Source of the DNA: Acidobacteriota bacterium
GTDB lineage: Bacteria > Acidobacteriota > Thermoanaerobaculia > Gp7-AA8
DNA length: 64,000 nt
NCBI GenBank assembly: GCA_019244185.1
Contig: JAFATB010000014.1
Span: forward strand, 499,587-563,586
Direction: 5' to 3'
Part shown: positions 25,128 through 32,006 of the stretch, one piece after another
Layout: each line of letters starts with the position of its first letter
Position numbering within the stretch: the first letter of the stretch is position 1
Translations under genes and position numbers: made by a program
Notes under the pieces: generated by a model
The model's database searches: none
Told to the model about the DNA's origin: nothing
The model's input: the letters and a program-made list of their open reading frames with translations, nothing else

Positions 25128-25837
25128 TCGCTGTCGCGAACGACGCGAAAGCCGATGCTGAAGCCGCGTAGTTGCGGCTCGTGCGTGTAGCGCAACGCGC
25201 TGCGCGCGCTGTCGGCGCCGAAGTACCAGCTGCCGCCGCGGATGACTTTGTATTTGCTGCCGCACGCTTCGAGCGGATACGGGCAGTACTCGGTCGCGCA
25301 CCACTCCCAGACGTTGCCGTGCATGTCGTAAAGGCCCCAGACATTCGGCGCGAACGACGCGACGCGCATCGTGCGCTTGCCGTCGAAGTTCGCCTGCCGC
25401 GTGGTCAGCGTCGCGCCGAACGCGTACGGTGTCGTCGTGCCGGCGCGGCACGCGTACTCCCACTCCGCTTCGGTCGGCAAACGGAACCGTCCTTCGCCGA
25501 ACGCGTTCAATCGCCGGAGGAACTCCTGCACTTCGAGCCACGACACGCGCTCGACCGGCGCGTTCGGATCGCCGCGGAACCAGCTCGGATTGCGGCCCAT
25601 GATCGCCGTCCACTGCGCCTGCGTGACTTCCGTCGCGGAGAGGAAGAACGGCCGCGCGATGGTGATGCGATGGAGCGTTTCATCCGCGCGATGACCGGGA
25701 TCGCTCGCGGGCGAGCCCATCGCGAACGTTCCCGCGGGCACGCGCACGAAGCGAAGGTGCGTGTGCGCTTCGACGAACGTCTCGCGGCGGCAGGCGAGGA
25801 GCGCCGCCGCCGCGAGGAGCGCGAGCAGGCGTTTCAC
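25124..25837 (-). CDS. SUMF1/FGE-domain lipoprotein
   Basis: Formylglycine-generating-enzyme-like (C-type-lectin fold) protein of 237 residues. The short leader ends in ALLAC, a lipobox, so it should be membrane-anchored. The domain is complete: FVRVPAGTFAMGSPASDPGH, TEVTQAQWTAIMGRNPSWF, RLPTEAEWEYACRAG, GLYDMHGNVWEWC and IGFRVVRD. The catalytic Cys pair expected before the terminal GFR block is absent (SARSALRYTHEPQLRG), so real FGE activity is unlikely. The GTG start overlaps the upstream stop by 4 bp (GTGA). It is the last gene of the MerR operon. Confidence 0.88.
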   Translation of the reverse strand: MKRLLALLAAAALLACRRETFVEAHTHLRFVRVPAGTFAMGSPASDPGHRADETLHRITIARPFFLSATEVTQAQWTAIMGRNPSWFRGDPNAPVERVSWLEVQEFLRRLNAFGEGRFRLPTEAEWEYACRAGTTTPYAFGATLTTRQANFDGKRTMRVASFAPNVWGLYDMHGNVWEWCATEYCPYPLEACGSKYKVIRGGSWYFGADSARSALRYTHEPQLRGFSIGFRVVRDSD

Positions 25838-26373
25838 TGCGCGGCAGTATCGCCCGCGCGGTGCTCGACCGCCTGGAACTTCAGGAACGCGTGGATCGCT
25901 TCGATCGCCTCGGCGTTCTTGGTCATGAGGTGCACGCGTCCGCCGTCGGGCAGCGGCTCGTAGTGATACATGATCGACGCGTGCAGGCGCTGCATCGTGT
26001 CGACGCCGTCGGGCATGCGTCCGTGCACGAACTGCGGCTTCGAGAAGTCGTTCTTCGCGAACTCGCCGCGGATCGACTGCAGATGCTTCTGGATCGCGGC
26101 GATGGTCTTCGCGTCCGCGGCGTCGTTCGCGCGCAGCTCGATCGTGCCGCCGTCGTCCGTCGCGGTGAACCTGTGATGCGCCGCGTCGTGGGCCATACCG
26201 AACGAGTCGTGGCGATGATCGACTTCGGCGGCGTGATTCCCGTCCGCATGCGCGTCGCCGGCATTCGCATTCGCGGCGGCTTCGGCCATGTGCTGCGCGT
26301 GCAGCGGACACGAGGCCATTGCGGCGTCGTCGGCGAGGAGCAGGTTTGCGGTGAGCAGTAGTGCCTGAATCAT
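25834..26373 (-). CDS. His-rich secreted protein, paralogue of 26856-27338
   Basis: A 179-residue protein opening MIQALLLTANLLLADDA, a possible short export signal. A His-rich stretch follows (HAQHMAEA ... HADGNHAAEVDHRHDSF), then a conserved domain: HHRFTATDDGGTIELR, FAKNDFSKPQFVHGRMPDG, YHYEPLPDGGRVHL and FLKFQAVEHRAGD. Its His residues suggest metal binding. The ATG overlaps the merR stop by 4 bp (ATGA) and GGAGGAAAC precedes it. Co-transcription with a MerR regulator suggests a metal-linked role. The family is not one I can name; equivalent proteins are usually called hypothetical. Confidence 0.75.
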   Translation of the reverse strand: MIQALLLTANLLLADDAAMASCPLHAQHMAEAAANANAGDAHADGNHAAEVDHRHDSFGMAHDAAHHRFTATDDGGTIELRANDAADAKTIAAIQKHLQSIRGEFAKNDFSKPQFVHGRMPDGVDTMQRLHASIMYHYEPLPDGGRVHLMTKNAEAIEAIHAFLKFQAVEHRAGDTAAQ

Positions 26374-26789
26374 TTCGTTTCCTCCATCAGCGTCTCGAAT
26401 AAATTCGCGAACGCGCCGTCGGGCGTGTCGCGAAGGCGGTCGTCCCATGAGCTGAGCGTGTCGACGAGTGCCGCGCGCACGGTGGTGAGGGCGGCGATGC
26501 GCTCTTCGACTTCGGCGAGCTTGCGGTCGGCGAGAGCGCGCACCTCGCGGCACGGCGGCTTGCCCGCCGCGCGCTGGCGGAAGATGCGCGAGAGCTCGTC
26601 GAGCGTGAAGCCGAGCGTGAGCGCGCGGCGGATCATGCGCACGCGCTCGACGGTGTGCGGCGGATAGCGGCGGTAGCCGCTGGCGTCGCGCGCGACGTCG
26701 CGCAGCACGCCGACCCGCTCGTAGTGGCGGATCGTGTCGACGCTCACGCCCGCGGCGTTCGCGACTTCACCGATCAGCAGCAGTTCCAT
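26370..26789 (-). CDS. MerR family transcriptional regulator
   Basis: A 139-residue MerR-type activator/repressor. The winged HTH is ELLLIGEVANAAGVSVDTIRHYERVGVL, with RRYPPHTVERVRMIRRA, then a dimerisation helix and a single Cys in KPPCREVRALADRKL at about residue 81, the position used for metal sensing in ZntR/CueR-type members. It sits directly behind a promoter with a 20-bp spacer and a GAACCGGTTC palindrome, so autoregulation is likely. TACCTT lies 8 nt before the ATG and no Shine-Dalgarno is visible. It heads an operon with the His-rich protein and the SUMF1 lipoprotein. Confidence 0.93.
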   Translation of the reverse strand: MELLLIGEVANAAGVSVDTIRHYERVGVLRDVARDASGYRRYPPHTVERVRMIRRALTLGFTLDELSRIFRQRAAGKPPCREVRALADRKLAEVEERIAALTTVRAALVDTLSSWDDRLRDTPDGAFANLFETLMEETK

Positions 26790-26797
26790 GGGTACGC

Positions 26798-26829
26798 AAG
26801 GTAGGCCATGGAACCGGTTCGAGGGTCAA
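26798..26829 (-). promoter_or_regulatory. MerR-type promoter/operator upstream of merR
   Basis: On the minus strand TTGACC (top-strand 26824-26829) and TACCTT (26798-26803) are separated by 20 bp, longer than the usual 17. The palindrome GAACCGGTTC (26811-26820) sits inside the spacer. An overlong spacer with a central dyad is the hallmark of MerR-family promoters, which the regulator untwists on activation. Confidence 0.75.
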
Positions 26830-26855
26830 GTCAACATTGTGCGAACAGTGCGCGG

Positions 26856-27338
26856 TTACTCGGCGGACGAGTTGCCCGCGCGATTCGCCACCGTCTGGAA
26901 CTTGAGGAACGCGCGGATCGCGGCGACCGCGTCGGCGTTGCCCGTCTGCAGACGCATGCGCCCGCCGTCGGGCAGCGCTTCGTAGCCGTAGGAGATCGAG
27001 TCGTGCAGGCGTTCCATCGCGTCGACTCCCTCCGGCATGCGGCCGTTGACCGACTCCGCCTTCGAGAAATCGTTCGTCGCAAAGTCGCCGGCGATCGCCT
27101 TCAGGTACTTCTGGATTGCGTCGATCGTGTCGAGGTCCGCGGTGTCTTTTGCGCGGAGCTCCATCGAGCCGCCGTCGTCGGTCGCGGTGAACTTGAACTG
27201 CACGGCGTCGTGCGCGAAGCCGTGCGCATCGTTCGCGGTGGTCTCGGCGGCCCCGGTGCGCACGGCGGCGGCGGCCTGCGCGGTCGCGGCGTCGTCAGCG
27301 AGGAGCAGGTTCGCGGTCAACAGCAATGCGTGGATCAT
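26856..27338 (-). CDS. Secreted protein, His-poor paralogue of 25834-26373
   Basis: The 160-residue product shares the opening MIHALLLTANLLLADDA and the whole core domain with the protein at 25834-26373 (FTATDDGGSMELR, DFSKAESVNGRMPEG, YGYEALPDGGRMRL, FLKFQTVANRAGN). The His positions of the paralogue are replaced: FVHG becomes SVNG, YHYE becomes YGYE and VEHRAG becomes VANRAG, and the His-rich insert is missing. AAGGAG precedes the ATG at 27338, which overlaps the ureohydrolase stop by 4 bp (ATGA). It therefore belongs to the ftcD operon, not to merR. Function unknown. Confidence 0.75.
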   Translation of the reverse strand: MIHALLLTANLLLADDAATAQAAAAVRTGAAETTANDAHGFAHDAVQFKFTATDDGGSMELRAKDTADLDTIDAIQKYLKAIAGDFATNDFSKAESVNGRMPEGVDAMERLHDSISYGYEALPDGGRMRLQTGNADAVAAIRAFLKFQTVANRAGNSSAE

Positions 27339-28285
27339 CTCGACTCCTTCTCGATCCGGGGGCTCGGTTGGACGTTGTGCCGCACAGTGTACGGCGCAAA
27401 GACTTCGAGGAACAGCCGCGCCGCGAGTTTGGCCGTGCGGCCGTCGACGTCCCACGGCGGCGAGAGCTCGGAGAGATCGGCGCCGATGAGCTTCGGCGAC
27501 GCGGCGAGCTGGCGCACGATGGCGATCGTCTCGCGCGCGGTGAGCGTGCCCGGCGCCGCGGCTGACGAGCCGGGAACTTCCGCGGCGTCGATGTCGATCG
27601 ACAGAAAAATCGCATCCGACGATTGCTCGAGCTTCGCGCGCACCTCGGCTGCCAGCTCCCATGCCGCGTGCAGATCGAACCAGTCGACGGGAATCGTGGT
27701 GATGCCCTGCTCGCGCACCCACGCGTCGTAGTACGACGAGTTCGCGAAGTCGCGCGTGCCGAGGATGAAGGTGCGCGAGCCGTGGCAGATCGGCGTCTCC
27801 AGCGCGCGGCGATATGGCGTGCCGCTGGAGAGCGAGTCCTCGTCGTCGTATTCGCGGACGTCGTAGTGCGAGTCGATCACGACGAGGCCGAGCTTCAGGT
27901 TCGGACGCGCGTCGGCGAGTCCGCGGAGGATCGCGCCGGTGAGGCCGTTGTCGCCGCCGATGAAGAACGGCGTCGCGCCGGCGGCGAAGACGTCGCGCGC
28001 GAACGCGTGCACGCGCTGGTGCGCCGCGCGGATCGAGTCGAGCGGCAGCTCGAGATCGCCGAGGTCGCGGCAGATGCGGCCGGAGAGCTCGATGCCGTTG
28101 CCGAACGTCGTGAGCGACGGCAGCGCCTCGCGGAATGCGTGCGGACCGTGTTTGGCGCCGGGACGCGAGCGCGCGGGAATCGAGCTGTCGAACGGCAGTC
28201 CCGCGAGGACGAAGTCGCCGCGGTCGAACGTCGTCGACGGCACGAGCAGCGACGAGGCGCGCGGGTCGCGCGGATCGGCGGCCAT
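27335..28285 (-). CDS. Ureohydrolase (arginase/formimidoylglutamase family)
   Basis: Arginase-superfamily protein of 316 residues that hydrolyses a guanidino or formimidoyl group using two Mn ions. Metal motifs are IDSHYDVREYDDED (for DAHxD) and SIDIDAAEVP (for SxDxDxxDP). The first motif reads GGDNGLTG, with Asn where most members have the ligand His (GGDHS). The ATG shares a base with the ftcD stop (TGATG). Next to ftcD, formiminoglutamate is the most likely substrate class, but arginine-like compounds cannot be excluded and the His-to-Asn change may lower or alter activity. Confidence 0.85.
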   Translation of the reverse strand: MAADPRDPRASSLLVPSTTFDRGDFVLAGLPFDSSIPARSRPGAKHGPHAFREALPSLTTFGNGIELSGRICRDLGDLELPLDSIRAAHQRVHAFARDVFAAGATPFFIGGDNGLTGAILRGLADARPNLKLGLVVIDSHYDVREYDDEDSLSSGTPYRRALETPICHGSRTFILGTRDFANSSYYDAWVREQGITTIPVDWFDLHAAWELAAEVRAKLEQSSDAIFLSIDIDAAEVPGSSAAAPGTLTARETIAIVRQLAASPKLIGADLSELSPPWDVDGRTAKLAARLFLEVFAPYTVRHNVQPSPRIEKESR

Positions 28286-29964
28286 CACGCCTGCTCGCGC
28301 AGCTTCACGAGGATCTCGTCTTCGGCGAGCGCGTGCCGCTCGCGCGACTGCTGCCACGCCGCGTCCGCGCGCGCGAGCAGCGACGTCTTGCGCGTTGCGT
28401 CGGTGAGTCCCGCGAGATTGATGCAGACGTTCTGGTACGCGCCCGCGGCCGCCGCGCGCGCGGCCTGCGCACCGACGCCCGCGTCGGACAGCGACGCCTG
28501 CATGCCGATGCGCGCGATCTCGCGACAGAGGTCGATGATCTCGGGACAACTCTCGAGCACGCGCAGCGGCACTTCCGCCGCGACGACCGTCGCATCGGCC
28601 AGCGCCGCGTCGCGCGCCGCGATTTCCTCGGGCGTGCCTTTCGGCATGCGCATCGCGTCGAGCAGCGCGTCGAATGCGGCGGTATCAGCGTCAACGGCGG
28701 CGAGCTGTTGATCCTTCAGCTCCTGAGCGCGATTGGCGATGCGATCGAGCGCTTCGTGTTTCGACTCGAAGCCCTTCTTCGTGTGCGACAGCACGGCCAC
28801 CATCGCGGCGAGTCCCGCGGCCATCGACGCCGCGAGCGCGGAGACCGAGCCGCCGCCCGGCGCGGGCGACTCGCTCGACAGCTCGTCGACGAAGTCGCGC
28901 AGCGAGAGCGACGCGAGACGCGGCGGCAACGTAGCGAGGCGATATTCGATGACGCGCTCTTTCGGATCGAACGGCTTCACTTCCGACAGGCCGAGCGTGC
29001 GGATCGCGGCGTGCACGAGCGCGCCTTCCGGCACGCCGGTCGGACGTCCCATTTTCGCGAGCGCGTGGCGTCCGGCGTCGAGCAGGACCTGGCGCGGCAC
29101 GAGACCGACGATCTCCGAGCCGGTGACGCGCAGGCCGCGCTCGCGCGCGCGCTCGTCGCACGTGTCGAAGACGACGTGCAGCGGCGTGATGTCGAGATCG
29201 GTGAGGTTGATCGACACCTGCGCGCAGCCGAACTCCGGGATCACCCAGCCGACCGCTTTCACGGACTTCAGCAGCCCCGGCTCCCACACCGGCTCGCCGT
29301 GCTCGTCGAGGGTCGGGTTGTCGTCGGCGTCGCGTTTCATGCGGCCGCGCTCGCGGATGTCGAACGCGACGCGGTTCGCGAGCCGCTTGTCGAGCGTGTT
29401 GAGGTTGACGTTGTACGCGACGAGGAACTTGCGCGCGCCGATCACGATCGCGCCCGAACGCGGCACGAAGGTGTTCGGTCCGAAGTCCGGCTGCCACTGC
29501 GGATCGGCGAGCTTGCGCGCGCAGCCCTCGTACTCGCCTTCGCGGACGTCGGCGAGATTGCGCCGATGCGGCGCGCTGCACGCGTGCTCGTAGAGATACA
29601 CCGGCACCTGCAGCTCGCGTCCGACGCGTTCGCCGAGCTTGCGCGCGAGCTCCGCGCACTCGTCCATGGTCACGTTCGCGACCGGGATGAACGGCACGAC
29701 GTCGACCGCGCCGATGCGCGGATGCGCGCCGCGGTGCGTGGTCATGTCGATCAGCTCGATGCCTTTCTTGACGAGCCGGAACGCCGCCTCGAGCACCGCG
29801 TCGGGCGCGCCGACGAACGTGATCACGGTGCGATTCGTATCCGCGCCGGGATCGACGTTCAGCAGCGTGACCTCGGAGACCGACGCCGCGGCGGCAGCGA
29901 CGGCGTCGTAAATCTCAGCGCGGCGGCCTTCGGAGATGTTGGGAACGCACTCGACGATCTGCAT
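28285..29964 (-). CDS. ftcD: Bifunctional glutamate formimidoyltransferase / formimidoyl-THF cyclodeaminase
   Basis: Folate enzyme of 559 residues that moves the formimino group of formiminoglutamate (histidine breakdown) to tetrahydrofolate and deaminates it to 5,10-methenyl-THF. The transferase half begins QIVECVPNISEGRR and contains MTTHRGAHPRIGAVDVVPF; the cyclodeaminase half begins near residue 350 with DFVDELSSESPAPGGGSVSA. The two halves are fused as in animals. A TAGCAT hexamer lies 9 nt before the ATG with TTGTCG 18 bp further up. It heads the operon ftcD-ureohydrolase-secreted protein. No hutH, hutU or hutI is in the window. Confidence 0.97.
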   Translation of the reverse strand: MQIVECVPNISEGRRAEIYDAVAAAAASVSEVTLLNVDPGADTNRTVITFVGAPDAVLEAAFRLVKKGIELIDMTTHRGAHPRIGAVDVVPFIPVANVTMDECAELARKLGERVGRELQVPVYLYEHACSAPHRRNLADVREGEYEGCARKLADPQWQPDFGPNTFVPRSGAIVIGARKFLVAYNVNLNTLDKRLANRVAFDIRERGRMKRDADDNPTLDEHGEPVWEPGLLKSVKAVGWVIPEFGCAQVSINLTDLDITPLHVVFDTCDERARERGLRVTGSEIVGLVPRQVLLDAGRHALAKMGRPTGVPEGALVHAAIRTLGLSEVKPFDPKERVIEYRLATLPPRLASLSLRDFVDELSSESPAPGGGSVSALAASMAAGLAAMVAVLSHTKKGFESKHEALDRIANRAQELKDQQLAAVDADTAAFDALLDAMRMPKGTPEEIAARDAALADATVVAAEVPLRVLESCPEIIDLCREIARIGMQASLSDAGVGAQAARAAAAGAYQNVCINLAGLTDATRKTSLLARADAAWQQSRERHALAEDEILVKLREQA

Positions 29965-29973
29965 GCGCGGGCG

Positions 29974-30003
29974 ATGCTATTCGCTTCGCTCGCGAACCGA
30001 CAA
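29974..30003 (-). promoter_or_regulatory. Predicted promoter of the ftcD operon
   Basis: Minus-strand TTGTCG (top 29998-30003) and TAGCAT (top 29974-29979) are 18 bp apart; the -10 element is 9 nt from the ATG, so transcription would start at or near the start codon. It overlaps the 3' end of ftsX. Confidence 0.5.
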
Positions 30004-30894
30004 CCAGCTTCCGAACCAGCCCGCGACCATGCCGCCGGCGACGAGCGCGGCGACCTTCTGCCACGGCAGGAACGTCGTGAACAGAAAGCCCCACAGGATC
30101 GAGCTCGATGGCGCGAGCGCGTGCTGCGCGCCGCGGAAGAGCGCGTAGAGCAGCGCGACCGCCACGAGGCCGCCGAGTGTGCCTTGCAGGAAGCCTTCGA
30201 TCAGGAACGGCCCGCGGATGATGCGCTCGGTGGCGCCGACGAGGCGCATGATCTCGATCTCTTCGCGGTACAGCATCATCGTCAGGCGGATGACGTTCGC
30301 GATCGTGAACGCCGCGGCGATGGCGAGCACGCCGCCGGCGACGAGGCCGATGCCGTTGATCACGCTCACGAGCCGGCGCAGGCGCGTGATCCATTCCCAG
30401 TCGTACTGCACCTGATCGACGCCGGGCGTCGCGCGCAGCGCGTCCATGCGCTGGTGAAACACGCGCGACTGCGCGAGGTGCGGCGCGACGTCCGCCTCGT
30501 ACGACGCGGGGAACGGATTGTCGTCGAGCTGGCCGACGACGTCGGAGAGGTTCGCAAAGTACGTCTTGAAGCGCGCGAGCGCTTCCTCGCGCGTCACGAA
30601 GCGGCGATGCGTGAGATCGGGGATCGCCGCGAGCGTGGTGTCGACGGCGTGGATCTGTTCCGGCGTCGCGTCGACTTCGAGATAGACGATGACGCGCGAC
30701 TTCCCCTGCCATTCTTCCGCGGCGCGGTTGAGGTTTTCCGCGATGAGGAGGAACACGCCGACGATCAACAGCGAGATCGCGATCATGGCCACGGCGACGA
30801 AGCTCGTGCGCTTCGACACGTAGATCCGCCGCACCGCCTCGCGGAAAAAGTACGAAAACGTGTTCGACGGAGTTTCGGGCTCGCGCGTCGACAT
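29977..30894 (-). CDS. ftsX: Cell division protein FtsX (ABC permease-like)
   Basis: Membrane partner of FtsE, transmitting ATP hydrolysis to periplasmic peptidoglycan hydrolases at the septum. The 305-residue protein has one N-terminal membrane helix (TSFVAVAMIAISLLIVGVFLL), a periplasmic domain of about 115 residues starting SRVIVYLEVDATPEQ, then three membrane helices (INGIGLVAGGVLAIAAAF ... GGLVAVALLYALF ... VAALVAGGMVAGWFG). It follows ftsE by 6 bp on the minus strand. Length and topology fit FtsX. Confidence 0.95.
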   Translation of the reverse strand: MSTREPETPSNTFSYFFREAVRRIYVSKRTSFVAVAMIAISLLIVGVFLLIAENLNRAAEEWQGKSRVIVYLEVDATPEQIHAVDTTLAAIPDLTHRRFVTREEALARFKTYFANLSDVVGQLDDNPFPASYEADVAPHLAQSRVFHQRMDALRATPGVDQVQYDWEWITRLRRLVSVINGIGLVAGGVLAIAAAFTIANVIRLTMMLYREEIEIMRLVGATERIIRGPFLIEGFLQGTLGGLVAVALLYALFRGAQHALAPSSSILWGFLFTTFLPWQKVAALVAGGMVAGWFGSWLSVRERSE

Positions 30895-30900
30895 GAGGCG

Positions 30901-31614
30901 TTAGCCGCCGAGGCCGAAGACGCCTTCGCGCGCGGGCCGCGGCTCGACGACGCGCGCTTTCTCTTCGGCGAGGCGTCCGTGCTCGAGGAGGATCGTGCGG
31001 CGCCCGCTGCTGCGGATGAGATCGCGGTCGTGCGTGGCGAGGAGCACCGTCGAGCCGCGCAGGTTCGCCTCCGCGAAGATCTGCACGATTTCGTGCGAGA
31101 GGTCGGGATCGAGGTTGCCGGTCGGCTCGTCCGCGACGAGCACGAGCGGGTCGTTGATGAGCGCGCGCGCGATGGCCACGCGCTGCTGTTCGCCGCCGGA
31201 GAGCTGCAGCGGATACGCGTTCAGCTTGTGGTGCAGGTTCACCATCCGCAGCGCCTGGTACGCCTTCTTCTTGTGCTCCTTCGGCGGCACGTTGAGCACC
31301 GTGAGGATGAACGAGAGGTTCTCGAACACGGTCATGCGCTCGATGAGCTTGAAGTCCTGGAAGACCATCCCGATCTCGCGGCGGAACCACGGCAGCTGCG
31401 ACTTCTTCATCGCGTTGAGGTTCCGGCCGTTGACGACGACCTGCCCTTCGGTCGGCGCCATCTGCCGCAGGATCAATTTCAGCAGCGTCGACTTGCCGGC
31501 GCCGCTCGGTCCGGTGAGGAACACGAACTCGCCTTTGTCGATGTGGAACGTGACGTCGTACAGCGCGGTCGAGTAGCGGTCGAAGCGCTTCGTCACGTGG
31601 TAGAAATGGATCAT
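30901..31614 (-). CDS. ftsE: Cell division ATP-binding protein FtsE
   Basis: ABC ATPase of 237 residues acting with FtsX at the inner membrane. Walker A is GPSGAGKSTLLK, the signature LSGGEQQRVAIARAL and Walker B LVLVADEPTGNLD. The opening MIHFYHVTKRFDRY is typical of FtsE. The start codon lies inside the palindrome at 31611-31627, 14 bp from the divergent crcB start, so both genes share a very compact control region. Confidence 0.97.
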   Translation of the reverse strand: MIHFYHVTKRFDRYSTALYDVTFHIDKGEFVFLTGPSGAGKSTLLKLILRQMAPTEGQVVVNGRNLNAMKKSQLPWFRREIGMVFQDFKLIERMTVFENLSFILTVLNVPPKEHKKKAYQALRMVNLHHKLNAYPLQLSGGEQQRVAIARALINDPLVLVADEPTGNLDPDLSHEIVQIFAEANLRGSTVLLATHDRDLIRSSGRRTILLEHGRLAEEKARVVEPRPAREGVFGLGG

Positions 31615-31627
31615 CGGTTTCCGATGA
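31611..31627. promoter_or_regulatory. Perfect palindrome between ftsE and crcB starts
   Basis: TCATCGGTTTCCGATGA has two 7-bp arms around TTT. It covers the ftsE start codon and ends 1 base before the crcB ATG, filling the whole divergent gap. It could be an operator or an mRNA hairpin; no regulator is adjacent. Confidence 0.35.
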
Positions 31628-31628
31628 C

Positions 31629-32006
31629 ATGATACGCGACGTGCTCGCGCGCTTTCTCTACGTCTCGCTCGGCGGCGCCCTCGGCAGCGCGGGCCGCTAC
31701 GCGACCGCGCTCGCGGCCGTGGCGTGGCTCGGTCCCGGCTTTCCGTACGGCACGATGATCGTGAATCTCATCGGTTCTTTTTGTATCGGCGCGGTGATGG
31801 AGCTCGTGCCGATGTCCGACCTGCGTCTCTTCCTCGTCACCGGCGTCCTCGGCGGCTTCACGACGTACTCGAGCTTCAACGAGGAGACGCTGCGCATGCT
31901 GCGCGACGGCGCGTTCGGCGGCGCGGCCATCAACGTCGCCGCGACGGTGGCCGGCTGCATGGCAGCCGGCACCGCCGGATTTCTGATCGCGCGAATGTTT
32001 CGCTAG
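31629..32006 (+). CDS. crcB: Fluoride channel FluC/CrcB
   Basis: Small four-helix membrane protein of 125 residues forming dimeric fluoride exporters. Typical motifs are GGALGSAGRY, NLIGSFCIGAVME (channel Asn) and GGFTTYSSFNEET (the conserved GGxTTxS/F block). Only 14 bp separate it from ftsE, so there is no room for a fluoride riboswitch in the intergenic region; any leader would have to lie antisense inside ftsE. Its TAG overlaps the stop of the convergent ABC permease gene. Confidence 0.96.
   Translation: MIRDVLARFLYVSLGGALGSAGRYATALAAVAWLGPGFPYGTMIVNLIGSFCIGAVMELVPMSDLRLFLVTGVLGGFTTYSSFNEETLRMLRDGAFGGAAINVAATVAGCMAAGTAGFLIARMFR

Noticed and set aside
25124..25837. True formylglycine-generating enzyme activating a sulfatase
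   Set aside because: The catalytic Cys pair is missing and no sulfatase is nearby, so only the SUMF1 fold is claimed.
31615..31628. Possible fluoride riboswitch before crcB
   Set aside because: Only 14 bp separate the gene from ftsE, too short for the aptamer, and no conserved element is visible in the antisense region.
28135..31632. Plus-strand open frame of 1165 codons
   Set aside because: It is antisense to ftcD, ftsX and ftsE, all with clear motifs. Its translation is Arg/Asp/Glu/His-rich without domains, as expected for reverse frames in GC-rich genes.
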